Below, piece after piece: positions 43,553 to 52,436 of a stretch of DNA of 64,000 nucleotides (position 1 is its first letter; each line of letters starts with the position of its first letter). Under the pieces are notes generated by a model. That model searched no databases. It was given only the letters and a program-made list of their open reading frames with translations, and was not told the DNA's origin. The DNA is from an uncultured Ruminococcus sp. (GTDB lineage Bacteria > Bacillota > Clostridia > Lachnospirales > Lachnospiraceae), in NCBI GenBank assembly GCA_900066355.1, contig FMEL01000005.1, forward strand, positions 170,737-234,736. The letters run 5' to 3'. A program made the translations under genes and the position numbers.

Positions 43553-43593
43553 CAAAAGGTTCTCCATGTTCATGACGTGGGGAGCTTTTTTTT
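43553..43593 (+). terminator. Terminator after lgt
   Basis: Imperfect stem from AAAAGG..TCTCCATG to CGTGGGGAGC followed by eight T, upstream of the division-cluster promoter. Confidence 0.75.
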
Positions 43594-43657
43594 GTAACAG
43601 AACCAAAATAATACTTTCAAAGTACTGAATTGTTTGGAAAAAATCTACGATTCCCAC

Positions 43658-43721
43658 TTGTAATTTAGGGGTAAATAGGGTAGAATGGCAATATAAGTGG
43701 TAGAAAGTGGTGAATAGTGGT
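43658..43721 (+). promoter_or_regulatory. Division cluster promoter with MraZ operator
   Basis: TTGTAA at 43658-43663, a 17-bp spacer and TAGAAT at 43681-43686. Downstream, GTGGT occurs at 43697, 43707 and 43717, exactly 10 bp apart. Three GTGG repeats with 10-bp period are the known binding pattern of MraZ, the product of the first gene, so self-repression is expected. Confidence 0.88.
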
Positions 43722-43808
43722 GGCAGATGGAGGGAATGTGGCAGATTCCACCGTTTCCATCCGAGGATACGAAGGGGAGAATCGTATCTGAGAGAGTAGG
43801 TGAGTAAA

Positions 43809-44240
43809 ATGTTCATGGGCGAATACAATCATACAATCGACGCGAAGGGGCGTCTGATCATCCCTTCCAAGTTCAGGGAACTCCTGGGAGAAGAGTTCGT
43901 ACTGACCAAGGGACTTGATGGTTGTCTTTCTATTTATCCGATGGACGAATGGAAAGCCTTTGAAGAAAAACTCAGAGCCTTACCACTTACAAATAAAAAC
44001 GCCAGAACCTTCACACGTTTCTTTGTAGCAGGTGCGACGAACTGTGAACTGGACAAGCAGGGGAGAATCCTTGTACCACAGACGTTACGGGAATTTGCCG
44101 GTCTGGAAAAAGACGTTGTGCTTACTGGAAATTTGAACCGTATTGAAGTTTGGAGCAAAGAAAAGTGGAGCGAGAACTGCGATTATGATGATATGGACAG
44201 CATCGCAGAAGGCATGCAGGATATGGGTATCATCATCTGA
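43809..44240 (+). CDS. mraZ: Transcriptional regulator MraZ
   Basis: A 143-residue AbrB-fold DNA-binding protein that controls the division and cell wall cluster. The duplicated motif is visible: [17 protein letters not shown] and [17 protein letters not shown]. It binds the GTGG repeats just upstream. The ATG at 43809 fits the standard MraZ length and start ([11 protein letters not shown]); a GTG at 43800 is possible. Confidence 0.97.
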   Translation: MFMGEYNHTIDAKGRLIIPSKFRELLGEEFVLTKGLDGCLSIYPMDEWKAFEEKLRALPLTNKNARTFTRFFVAGATNCELDKQGRILVPQTLREFAGLEKDVVLTGNLNRIEVWSKEKWSENCDYDDMDSIAEGMQDMGIII

Positions 44241-44276
44241 GCATTACGCCGGAAAGAAATCCCACAGGAGACGGAT

Positions 44277-45221
44277 ATGGAATTCAAACACAAATCTGTA
44301 TTACTGGATGAAACTATTGAGGGGCTGAGTATCAGACCGGATGGCATCTACGTGGATGGAACTCTGGGAGGAGCGGGACACGCAAGTGAAGTGTGTCAGA
44401 GACTTTCTGCCAAGGGGAGATTTATTGGCATAGATCAGGACCAAGATGCGATAATTGCTGCGAATGAAAGACTGGCTGCCTATGAGGACAGGGTGACGAT
44501 CATTCGCAGCAATTATTGTTACATGGTAAATGAACTTAAGAATCTGGGGATTCAGAAAGTCAACGGAATCGTTCTTGATCTGGGAGTTTCATCTTATCAG
44601 CTGGATAACGAAGAACGTGGCTTTACCTACAGGGTAGATGCACCGCTTGACATGAGAATGGATCAGAGACAGAGTCGTACGGCTGCTGATATTGTCAATG
44701 GCTACGACGAAAAAGAACTTTACCGGATCATTCGTGATTACGGAGAAGATAAATTTGCAAAAAATATTGCGAAGCATATTGTGGCTGCGAGAGCAAAGGC
44801 ACCGATTCAGACAACCGGAGAACTGACAGAGATCATCCGTCAGTCCATTCCGATGAAGATTCAGGCGACCGGAGGGCATCCTGCAAAGAGAACTTTCCAG
44901 GCAATCCGAATCGAACTGAACCGTGAACTGGATGTCCTTCGAGAATCCCTGGATGGTATGATTGATCTGCTTGATGATGGCGGAAGAATCTGCATCATCA
45001 CTTTCCATTCACTGGAGGACAGGATCGTAAAGACGATTTTCCGCAAAAATGAAAACCCGTGCACATGTCCGCCGGATTTCCCGGTATGTGTATGTGGTAA
45101 GGAATCCAAAGGAAAAGTCATTACAAGAAAACCAATCCTGCCAAGTAAGGTCGAGATGGAAGAAAATCCGCGATCAAAAAGTGCAAAGCTGAGAATTTTT
45201 GAGCGAAGATATAAGAAATAG
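44277..45221 (+). CDS. rsmH: 16S rRNA (cytosine-1402-N4) methyltransferase
   Basis: A 314-residue SAM-dependent methyltransferase (MraW). Motifs: [60 protein letters not shown] and [12 protein letters not shown]. It follows mraZ by 36 bases, with AGGAGACGG as ribosome site, in the standard position of the cluster. Confidence 0.97.
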   Translation: MEFKHKSVLLDETIEGLSIRPDGIYVDGTLGGAGHASEVCQRLSAKGRFIGIDQDQDAIIAANERLAAYEDRVTIIRSNYCYMVNELKNLGIQKVNGIVLDLGVSSYQLDNEERGFTYRVDAPLDMRMDQRQSRTAADIVNGYDEKELYRIIRDYGEDKFAKNIAKHIVAARAKAPIQTTGELTEIIRQSIPMKIQATGGHPAKRTFQAIRIELNRELDVLRESLDGMIDLLDDGGRICIITFHSLEDRIVKTIFRKNENPCTCPPDFPVCVCGKESKGKVITRKPILPSKVEMEENPRSKSAKLRIFERRYKK

Positions 45222-45260
45222 AAGTAAGAAGTAATTTAGATAGAAAGTTGTGAGTCAGAG

Positions 45261-45803
45261 ATGGAGAGGACAAACAGAGCGGTCACATCCAGAAAAAACA
45301 GAACAAACGCAGGAAATGTCCGCGGAATGTACGTGGACGGAAATGCCGTACGGAGACTTCAGGAAGTACCTGCAAGAAAATATCAGACAGCAGGAGTACA
45401 GACAGCCAAACGTGTCCGCGAGGAACGCGCGGCAGAGAAATCCCGTCAGCTCAGCCGGGAGGCGCAGAGAAACAGAGAGAAAGCACAGAGTATGGGACGT
45501 GGTTTTGTCCTGTTCCTTGCAGTTGTCAGTGTAGCGGTGCTTTTTTGCTGTGTGAATTATCTGCAGCTCAAATCAGACCTTACAGGCAAAATGAAGACCG
45601 TCGCAGCTCTGGAGACCGAATTATCTCAGGTAAAAGAAGACAACAATGCATACGAAAGTCAGGTGACTTCCGATGTAGACCTGAATACCATCAAGAAACT
45701 CGCAATCGGCCGGCTGGGTATGAATTATCCGACAGATGACCAGAAAAAGACATACAGCATGCCGAGTAACAGTTATGTAAGACAGTATCAGGATGTGAAT
45801 TAA
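45261..45803 (+). CDS. ftsL: FtsL-like division protein
   Basis: A 180-residue single-span membrane protein in the normal ftsL position between rsmH and the PBP genes. About 80 basic, Arg/Gln-rich cytosolic residues precede the membrane span (81-101, GFVLFLAVVSVAVLFCCVNY). An extracellular leucine-zipper-like coiled coil follows (LKSDLTGKMKTVAALETELSQVKEDN), then LAIGRLGMNYPTDDQK, an FtsL/DivIC-type ending. The cytosolic part is longer than in Bacillus FtsL. Identification rests on position and layout, as sequence conservation is low in this family. Confidence 0.82.
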   Translation: MERTNRAVTSRKNRTNAGNVRGMYVDGNAVRRLQEVPARKYQTAGVQTAKRVREERAAEKSRQLSREAQRNREKAQSMGRGFVLFLAVVSVAVLFCCVNYLQLKSDLTGKMKTVAALETELSQVKEDNNAYESQVTSDVDLNTIKKLAIGRLGMNYPTDDQKKTYSMPSNSYVRQYQDVN

Positions 45804-45818
45804 GCAAGAGGTGAGAAT

Positions 45819-48065
45819 TTGAGTAATACCAGACAGAGAAATCACAGGAAACCTCAGAGAAAAATTAATCACTTAATGAGAGGAAAGCTAGTAGGACTAT
45901 TCGCGGTAGTGTTACTAGCTTTAGTTTGTTTGCTGGGGCGGATCACATACATCAATGCCATAAGCGGACAAAAATACAAGAAACAGGTGCTGACACAGGC
46001 GCAGCAGAAATACGAGAGCAACGTGCTTCCGGCAAAACGTGGTGATATCTACGACCGGAACGGTAATATTCTTGCAACGAGCCAGAAGGTCTATAATGTG
46101 ATTCTTGACTGCAAAACTGTCAATTCCGATGAGGATTATGCAGAGCCTACCGTGAGGGCGCTGGTGGATGTTCTCGGACTGGATGAAAAAGATATTCGTT
46201 CGAAGCTTTCTGCGGAAGATACAAAAAACAGCCAGTACCAGATCATCAAAAAACAGATTTCCATGGATGAAAAGAAAGCGTTTGAAGATTATCAGACACC
46301 GGGAGAGGACAGTGAACTCTCAGATGCACAGAAAGCAGAGCGTAGCAATGTCAAGGGTGTATGGTTTGAAGAAGATTATCTTCGTACGTATCCTTTTAAT
46401 GATCTTGCGTGCGATACAGTCGGATTTACTCTGGCACGTGACACCGCCGATGTAGGTCTGGAAAGCTACTATAACAGTACTCTGATGGGCGCTGATGGCC
46501 GCCAGTATGGATATATCAATGACAATTCCGATGTAGAGCAGACAATCATCGACCCAAAAGACGGACAGAGTATAGTCACTTCACTGGATGTCGGTGCACA
46601 GCAGATTGTTGAAAAATATGTCAACGGATTTAAAACTGCAATGGGAGCCAAGAACATCGGTGTGATCGCAATGAAGCCTTCGACGGGTGAGATCATTGCC
46701 ATGGATGGCGGGGACCGTTATGATCTGAATAATCCGCGTGATCTGTCCGGTAAACACAGTGAAGAAGAAATCGCCGCGATGAATGATGAGGAGACGGTAG
46801 AAGCACTGAACTCCATGTGGAGCAATTTCTGCATTACCGAGACCTATGAGCCAGGTTCAGTAGTAAAACCGATCGTCATGGCAGGAGCACTTGAAAAGGG
46901 TAAGATTTCCGAGTCAGATACATTCAACTGTGACGGTGGACAGACTTTTGGTGCAAATGGTGATACGTACATCAAGTGTGCGGTATGGCCGGATGCACAT
47001 GGAACAGAAGCTCTCCGAGATGTAATTGCAAACTCCTGTAATGATGCAATGATGCAGATTGCAGCAAAAATGGGAACAGAGCAGTTCCTGAAAGCCCAGA
47101 CGTTATTTAACTTCGGATCCCGTACGGGAATCGATCTTCCGAATGAAGGATACGGTGTAATTCATACAGAAGAGACAATGGGAGAGACCGAGCTTGCCTG
47201 CTCTGCATTTGGACAGGGATTTACCTGTACGATGATCCAGGAGATCAATGCGATGTGTTCGGTTATTAACGGCGGTTCCTATTATCAGCCACATCTCGTG
47301 ACAGAAATTCGTGACAGCAACGGTTCCACGGTCAAAAAGATCGATCCGATTTTGATGAAACAGACTGTATCTTCTGAGATTTCCGCAGATATCCGTTCTT
47401 ATATGGAAGCCAGTGTGCAGGAAGGTACCAGCCGTACGTCTAAGGTAGAGGGATACAGTTCAGGTGGTAAGACCGGTACCGCGGAAAAATTTCCGCGAGG
47501 CAACGGCAAATATCTGGTTTCTTTTATTACCTTTGCACCGGTAGATGATCCGCAGGTACTTCTCTATGTCGTTGTAGATGAACCAAATACAGAAGATCAG
47601 GCAGACAGTAAATATCCACAGTATATCGCACAGGGTATTCTTTCTGAAATTCTTCCGTACCTGAATGTCACTCCGGATGAATCCGAAGACGGAAGTGTAC
47701 CGGAGACAGAACTCTGGGAAAAATTTAAGGGAAATCTGGTGGATGTATCCGGAAGTAGCGTGGATGAGCAGGGAAATCTGGTAGACGGAAATGGAAACCG
47801 CGTGGATCTGGAAGGAAACCGTATCGATGAGAATGGTTATCTGCTGGATGACAACGGAGAGCACAAGCTTGACGACAATGGTCAGTATATTTTATCTACA
47901 CACATTATCACTTCGACAGGTGATTCATCATCCGGAGATACACTGAAAGAGGCGATCTCTGATACAAATGTACCGGCACCACCTGAAGAGGATGAATCCG
48001 AAACAACAGAAAACAACGATATGGAAAGTGAAGGAATCACCAACGAAGAGGCCGGGCTTGACTAA
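45819..48065 (+). CDS. Class B penicillin-binding protein (division transpeptidase) with repeat tail
   Basis: A 748-residue septal peptidoglycan transpeptidase of the FtsI/PBP2x type. One membrane span (about 22-46) is followed by the dimerisation domain (LPAKRGDIYDRNGNILATS) and the transpeptidase domain: SVVK with active Ser347, SCN in ANSCNDAM, and KTG at Lys551. There are no PASTA domains. After the enzyme ends (about 640), seven copies of a 7-residue unit [VIL]-D-x-x-G-x-x run to about 690, then a Ser/Glu-rich acidic tail. TTG at 45819 with GAGGTGAG is the start. It is 15 bases after the FtsL-like gene. Confidence 0.92.
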   Translation: MSNTRQRNHRKPQRKINHLMRGKLVGLFAVVLLALVCLLGRITYINAISGQKYKKQVLTQAQQKYESNVLPAKRGDIYDRNGNILATSQKVYNVILDCKTVNSDEDYAEPTVRALVDVLGLDEKDIRSKLSAEDTKNSQYQIIKKQISMDEKKAFEDYQTPGEDSELSDAQKAERSNVKGVWFEEDYLRTYPFNDLACDTVGFTLARDTADVGLESYYNSTLMGADGRQYGYINDNSDVEQTIIDPKDGQSIVTSLDVGAQQIVEKYVNGFKTAMGAKNIGVIAMKPSTGEIIAMDGGDRYDLNNPRDLSGKHSEEEIAAMNDEETVEALNSMWSNFCITETYEPGSVVKPIVMAGALEKGKISESDTFNCDGGQTFGANGDTYIKCAVWPDAHGTEALRDVIANSCNDAMMQIAAKMGTEQFLKAQTLFNFGSRTGIDLPNEGYGVIHTEETMGETELACSAFGQGFTCTMIQEINAMCSVINGGSYYQPHLVTEIRDSNGSTVKKIDPILMKQTVSSEISADIRSYMEASVQEGTSRTSKVEGYSSGGKTGTAEKFPRGNGKYLVSFITFAPVDDPQVLLYVVVDEPNTEDQADSKYPQYIAQGILSEILPYLNVTPDESEDGSVPETELWEKFKGNLVDVSGSSVDEQGNLVDGNGNRVDLEGNRIDENGYLLDDNGEHKLDDNGQYILSTHIITSTGDSSSGDTLKEAISDTNVPAPPEEDESETTENNDMESEGITNEEAGLD

Positions 48066-48081
48066 AGAAAATAACAGAAGT

Positions 48082-48133
48082 ATCCTCCGGGAATGTGTCA
48101 TATATTATTATGACATTGCCCGGGGGATTTTTT
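48082..48133 (+). terminator. Terminator-like hairpin overlapping the next gene's ribosome site
   Basis: 48082-48101 pairs with 48110-48127 (about 18 bp with two small bulges), then six T at 48128-48133. The GTG start of the second PBP is at 48134, and its GGGGG ribosome site lies within the 3' arm. Confidence 0.7.
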
Positions 48134-49921
48134 GTGCAAAAAAAGAATGTATTTTATAAAAAAAATTATACTTTTCACAAAAGAAAAGTATGGATCGTTT
48201 TTTTGCTCTGCATGGCGATGACAGTGGGACTCATCGGAAGGCTGGTCTATCTGATGGGATTCCGCTCGGATTATTATTACGAAAAAGCGGAGGATCTGCA
48301 TGAGAGGGAGCGTGACATCAAAGCTGCAAGAGGAAAGATCCTGGATGCGACCGGAAAAGTACTTGCGGCGAATAAAACTGTATGTACGGTCTCGGTGATA
48401 CACAGTCAGATAAAAGATCCTGAAAAAATCATCCACCTGCTTACGGAAAAGCTGGGGATATCGGAAGAAACTGTACGCAAAAGGGTGGAAAAAATTTCTT
48501 CCATCGAGCGGATCAAAACAAATGTGGAGAAAGAGACCGGTGATGAGATCCGAAATGCCGGACTTGCCGGGATAAAAGTGGATGAAGACTACAAACGTTA
48601 TTATCCGCTTGGGAGTCTGGCATCAAGGGTATTGGGATTTACCGGCGGTGATAATCAGGGTATTATCGGTCTGGAAGTGGAGTATGATGAAATCCTGAAA
48701 GGAGAAGCAGGCAAGATTCTGACGACGACAGATGCCAGAGGGATTGAACTGGACGGAATCGGTGAAAACAGAGAAGAACCACAGCAGGGATACAATCTTC
48801 GGATCAGTCTGGATGCATGTATTCAGGAATATACGGAGCAGGCAGCAAAAAAAGTCATGGAAGAAAAGCAGGCAGAACGCGTGTCAATTCTGCTTATGAA
48901 TCCGCAGAACGGAGAAATTTATGCCTGTGTCAATGTGCCGGAATTTGACCTGAACGAGCCGTTTACACTGAATACAGATGTCAGTACTGATGGAATGAGT
49001 GAAAAAGAAAAACAGGATCTGCTCAATCAGATGTGGCGGAATCCCTGTCTGAACGATACATATGAACCGGGTTCCACATTTAAGATCATCACGATGTCTG
49101 CAGGGCTTGCGGCAGGTGTTGTTTCTGTCAATGATTCTTTTTACTGTCCGGGCTATAAGCTGGTAGAAGACCGGCGGATCCATTGTGCGAACCGGCGGGG
49201 ACACGGAGCACAGAATTTCGTGCAGGGAGCGGAAAATTCCTGTAACCCTGTGTTTATTGAGGTGGGACTGCGCCTCGGAGTAAATAAATATTACAGTTAT
49301 TTCCGGCAGTTTGGCCTTTTGAAGAAAACGGGCATTGACCTTCCGGGGGAAGCGGGTACGATCATGCACAGGATGGAAAATATGGGGGAGGTGGAGCTGG
49401 CGACTGTTTCTTTTGGGCAGTCGTTTCAGATCACGCCGATCCAGCTTGCGACAACTGTAAGTTCCCTGATCAATGGAGGACGTCGCATCACTCCGCATTT
49501 TGGTGTGGCGGTTGAGAGCCCGGGAGGAGGAACAGTCAGAGAACTTGAATATCCGGTGGAGACAGGAATCCTTCCGGAGGAGATTTCAGCGACCGTGCGT
49601 ATGATACTGGAAAAAGTTGTATCCGAAGGTTCAGGCAAAAATGCTGCGATCGAGGGGTACCGGATCGGAGGTAAGACAGCAACTTCCCAGACACTTCCAC
49701 GAAGCGCAAACCGTTATATTTCTTCGTTTCTCGGTTTTGCACCAGCCGATGATCCCAAGATACTGGCACTTTGCATTATCCATGATCCGCAGGGAATCTA
49801 TTATGGAGGCACGATCGCGGCACCGGTCGTCCGGAGCATTTTTGAAAATGTACTTCCATATCTTGGAATCGAACGGCAAAAAACAGTGGAAATCACAGAC
49901 AGTCCGGCACGTGAGGGTTGA
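48134..49921 (+). CDS. Class B penicillin-binding protein, SpoVD/FtsI-like, with KTA motif
   Basis: A 595-residue second PBP of the division cluster. A basic start (MQKKNVFYKKNYTFHKRK) precedes the membrane span (about 20-40). The dimerisation domain (AARGKILDATGKVLAANK) and transpeptidase domain follow. Motif 1 is STFK with Ser314, motif 2 is SCN, but motif 3 reads KTA (Lys514) where active PBPs have KTG or KSG. It resembles SpoVD without a PASTA domain. The only in-frame start that keeps the membrane span is GTG 48134, directly after the T tract of a strong hairpin, so initiation may be controlled by that structure. Confidence 0.88.
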   Translation: MQKKNVFYKKNYTFHKRKVWIVFLLCMAMTVGLIGRLVYLMGFRSDYYYEKAEDLHERERDIKAARGKILDATGKVLAANKTVCTVSVIHSQIKDPEKIIHLLTEKLGISEETVRKRVEKISSIERIKTNVEKETGDEIRNAGLAGIKVDEDYKRYYPLGSLASRVLGFTGGDNQGIIGLEVEYDEILKGEAGKILTTTDARGIELDGIGENREEPQQGYNLRISLDACIQEYTEQAAKKVMEEKQAERVSILLMNPQNGEIYACVNVPEFDLNEPFTLNTDVSTDGMSEKEKQDLLNQMWRNPCLNDTYEPGSTFKIITMSAGLAAGVVSVNDSFYCPGYKLVEDRRIHCANRRGHGAQNFVQGAENSCNPVFIEVGLRLGVNKYYSYFRQFGLLKKTGIDLPGEAGTIMHRMENMGEVELATVSFGQSFQITPIQLATTVSSLINGGRRITPHFGVAVESPGGGTVRELEYPVETGILPEEISATVRMILEKVVSEGSGKNAAIEGYRIGGKTATSQTLPRSANRYISSFLGFAPADDPKILALCIIHDPQGIYYGGTIAAPVVRSIFENVLPYLGIERQKTVEITDSPAREG

Positions 49922-49987
49922 TAAATCTACGTAAAAGCCGTATAATCAAACGTGATAAAAAACGAAAGAATGATAAGAGGTGTGAGG

Positions 49988-50944
49988 ATGAATATTCAAG
50001 TTGTATTCCCGGTACTGATCTCATTTGCAATCAGTGTGATTCTGGGACCGATCGTCATCCCGTTTCTGAGAAGACTCAAGATGGGACAGACAGAGCGAGT
50101 AGAAGGTGTACAGTCACATTTGAAGAAGGCGGGTACTCCGACCATGGGAGGTGTGATCTTCCTGATTGCAGCCGTAGTGACGACCCTGTTTTATGCAAAG
50201 GATTATCCGAACGTGATTCCGGTACTGTTTCTGACACTGGGATTTGGTATCATCGGTTTTCTGGATGATTATCTTAAGGTAGTCCTGAGACGTTCTGATG
50301 GTCTTCTGGCATGGCAGAAATTCGGTCTTCAGGTTGTTGTAACCGGAATCTTTGTATATTATATACTGAACTATACAAATGTGGATCTTGCGATGCGTAT
50401 CCCGTTCTGGCCGAATCATTATCTGAATCTCGGCTGGCTGGCGATCCCGGTTCTTTTCTTTGCTGTGATCGGTACCGTAAACGGTGTAAACTTTACAGAC
50501 GGACTGGACGGTCTGGCATCCAGCGTAACGCTGATCGTTGCAGTTTTCTTTACTGTTGTTTCCATTGGTATAGGAAGTGGTATCGAGCCGGTGACAGGAG
50601 CGGTAGTCGGAGGACTGATGGGATTCCTTCTGTTCAATGTATATCCGGCAAGAGTTTTTATGGGGGATACAGGATCTCTGGCTTTGGGCGGATTTGTTGC
50701 GGGGGCTGCTTACATGATGCAGATGCCGCTGTTTATTCTGCTGATCGGACTGATCTATCTTGTAGAAGTGCTGTCTGTTATGATTCAGGTTACGTATTTT
50801 AAGGCAACTCACGGAAAACGTATCTTCAAGATGGCGCCGATCCATCATCATTTTGAATTGTGTGGATGGTCAGAGACAAGAATTGTTGCCGTATTTTCTG
50901 TGATCACTGCAGTTATGTGTCTGATCGCATTTCTGGCAATGTAA
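49988..50944 (+). CDS. mraY: Phospho-MurNAc-pentapeptide transferase
   Basis: Makes lipid I from UDP-MurNAc-pentapeptide and undecaprenyl phosphate. The 318-residue polytopic membrane protein shows KKAGTPTMGG, FLDDYLKV (catalytic Asp pair), NFTDGLDGLA, VFMGDTGSLALGG and the His-rich loop MAPIHHHFELCGWSE. The ATG at 49988 follows AGAGGTGTGAGG. murD begins 21 bases after its stop. Confidence 0.97.
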   Translation: MNIQVVFPVLISFAISVILGPIVIPFLRRLKMGQTERVEGVQSHLKKAGTPTMGGVIFLIAAVVTTLFYAKDYPNVIPVLFLTLGFGIIGFLDDYLKVVLRRSDGLLAWQKFGLQVVVTGIFVYYILNYTNVDLAMRIPFWPNHYLNLGWLAIPVLFFAVIGTVNGVNFTDGLDGLASSVTLIVAVFFTVVSIGIGSGIEPVTGAVVGGLMGFLLFNVYPARVFMGDTGSLALGGFVAGAAYMMQMPLFILLIGLIYLVEVLSVMIQVTYFKATHGKRIFKMAPIHHHFELCGWSETRIVAVFSVITAVMCLIAFLAM

Positions 50945-50965
50945 ATGTCACAAGGAGGAATTATT

Positions 50966-52321
50966 ATGAATTTACAGGGAAAAAAGGTGCTTGTATTCGG
51001 TTCCGGCAAAAGTGGGATCGGTGCAGCCGAGCTTCTCGGACAGGTTGGTGCAGAGCCGGTCATTTATGATGGAAATGCAGACCTCGACAAAGAAGCTGTA
51101 GTACATAAAGTAAAACACTGTAAAGGTATCAGCGTATATGCGGGAGAGCTTCCGGAAGAAGTAAGAAAAGCACTGGATCTGGTTGTATTAAGTCCCGGTG
51201 TACCGACTGATATCCCGATCGTAAAGAGCTTTTATGAGCAGGGGCTTCCGGTCTGGGGAGAAGTCGAGCTGGCTTATCGCACAGGTAAGGGAAGAGTGCT
51301 TGCAATTACCGGAACAAACGGTAAGACAACGACAACTGCACTGCTTGGTAAGATCATGAGAGATGCAGAAGATTCTGTTTTTGTTGTCGGAAATATCGGA
51401 ACCCCATATACTTCCAAAGCACTGGAGATGCAGGATAATACTACGACAGTAGCGGAGATCAGCAGTTTTCAGCTTGAGACAATCGAAGAATTTGCACCGA
51501 AGGTCAGCGCAATCCTTAATATCACTGAAGACCATCTGAACAGACATCATACGATGGAAGAATATATCCGTGTAAAAGAACTGATCGTTAAGAACCAGAC
51601 AGCGGATGATTTCTGTATTCTGAACTATGAAGATCCGGTCCTTCGTGAGTTTGGTCAGAATGTTACTCCGAAGGTTGTATATTTCTCAAGTGTACGCAAG
51701 CTTGAAGAGGGAATTTATCTGGATGGTGATCAGATCATCCTGAAAACTTCCGAAGAAGAGATTCCGCTGGTGCATACCGGAGAACTCAAACTTCTCGGAC
51801 AGCACAATTTCGAAAACGTCATGGCTGCATCTGCAATGGCATATTACGCAGGCGTTCCGGTGGAGAGCATCCGTAAGAGCATCTGTGAATTTACTGCAGT
51901 GGAGCATCGTATCGAATATGTAACAGAGAAAAATGGCGTTGCATATTATAACGATTCCAAGGGAACCAATCCGGATGCTGCAATCAAAGGCATTCAGGCA
52001 ATGAACCGTCCGACACTTCTGATCGGCGGTGGTTATGACAAAGGTTCCGGCTATGATGAATGGCTGAATGCGTTCGACGGCAAAGTACGTTATCTGGTAC
52101 TGATCGGCCAGACACGCGACAAGATCAAAGAGGCAGCAGAGCGCCTCGGTGTATGTCCGTGCATCTTATGTGAAAACCTTGAAGAGGCAGTAAAGGTATG
52201 TGCAGAAAAGGCAAATCCGGGAGATGCCGTTCTTCTTTCACCGGCATGTGCAAGCTGGGGACAGTTTGACAACTATGAACAGCGCGGAGATATGTTTAAA
52301 GAATATGTCAGAAACCTGTAA
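50966..52321 (+). CDS. murD: UDP-MurNAc-alanine-D-glutamate ligase
   Basis: Adds D-Glu to UDP-MurNAc-L-Ala. The 451-residue Mur ligase shows VLVFGSGKSGIGAAELL, ITGTNGKTTTTALLGKI, EISSFQLETI, NITEDHLNRH, EHRIEYV, NDSKGTNPDA and LLSPACASWGQFDNYEQRG. AAGGAGG lies seven bases before the ATG at 50966, which is why the in-frame ATG at 50945 was not used. A terminator follows, and ftsW and murG, which often come next, are absent. Confidence 0.97.
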   Translation: MNLQGKKVLVFGSGKSGIGAAELLGQVGAEPVIYDGNADLDKEAVVHKVKHCKGISVYAGELPEEVRKALDLVVLSPGVPTDIPIVKSFYEQGLPVWGEVELAYRTGKGRVLAITGTNGKTTTTALLGKIMRDAEDSVFVVGNIGTPYTSKALEMQDNTTTVAEISSFQLETIEEFAPKVSAILNITEDHLNRHHTMEEYIRVKELIVKNQTADDFCILNYEDPVLREFGQNVTPKVVYFSSVRKLEEGIYLDGDQIILKTSEEEIPLVHTGELKLLGQHNFENVMAASAMAYYAGVPVESIRKSICEFTAVEHRIEYVTEKNGVAYYNDSKGTNPDAAIKGIQAMNRPTLLIGGGYDKGSGYDEWLNAFDGKVRYLVLIGQTRDKIKEAAERLGVCPCILCENLEEAVKVCAEKANPGDAVLLSPACASWGQFDNYEQRGDMFKEYVRNL

Positions 52322-52355
52322 TCGCTGTGGCAAGGCAATAAATATTGATTTCATA

Positions 52356-52396
52356 AGACCAGATTCCGCTTGGAAATGAACGGGATCTGGTCTTTT
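52356..52396 (+). terminator. Terminator between murD and murA
   Basis: A 13-bp stem (52356-52368 with 52381-52393, one G-U pair) followed by TTTT. It divides the division cluster; a TATAAT at 52400-52405 without a clear -35 may restart transcription. Confidence 0.8.
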
Positions 52397-52436
52397 GCAT
52401 ATAATAACAGCAAGAGTCCCTGAGGGAGTGGAATGT

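Noticed and set aside
43934..44158. Minus-strand frame inside mraZ
   Set aside because: Antisense shadow; mraZ is intact and conserved.
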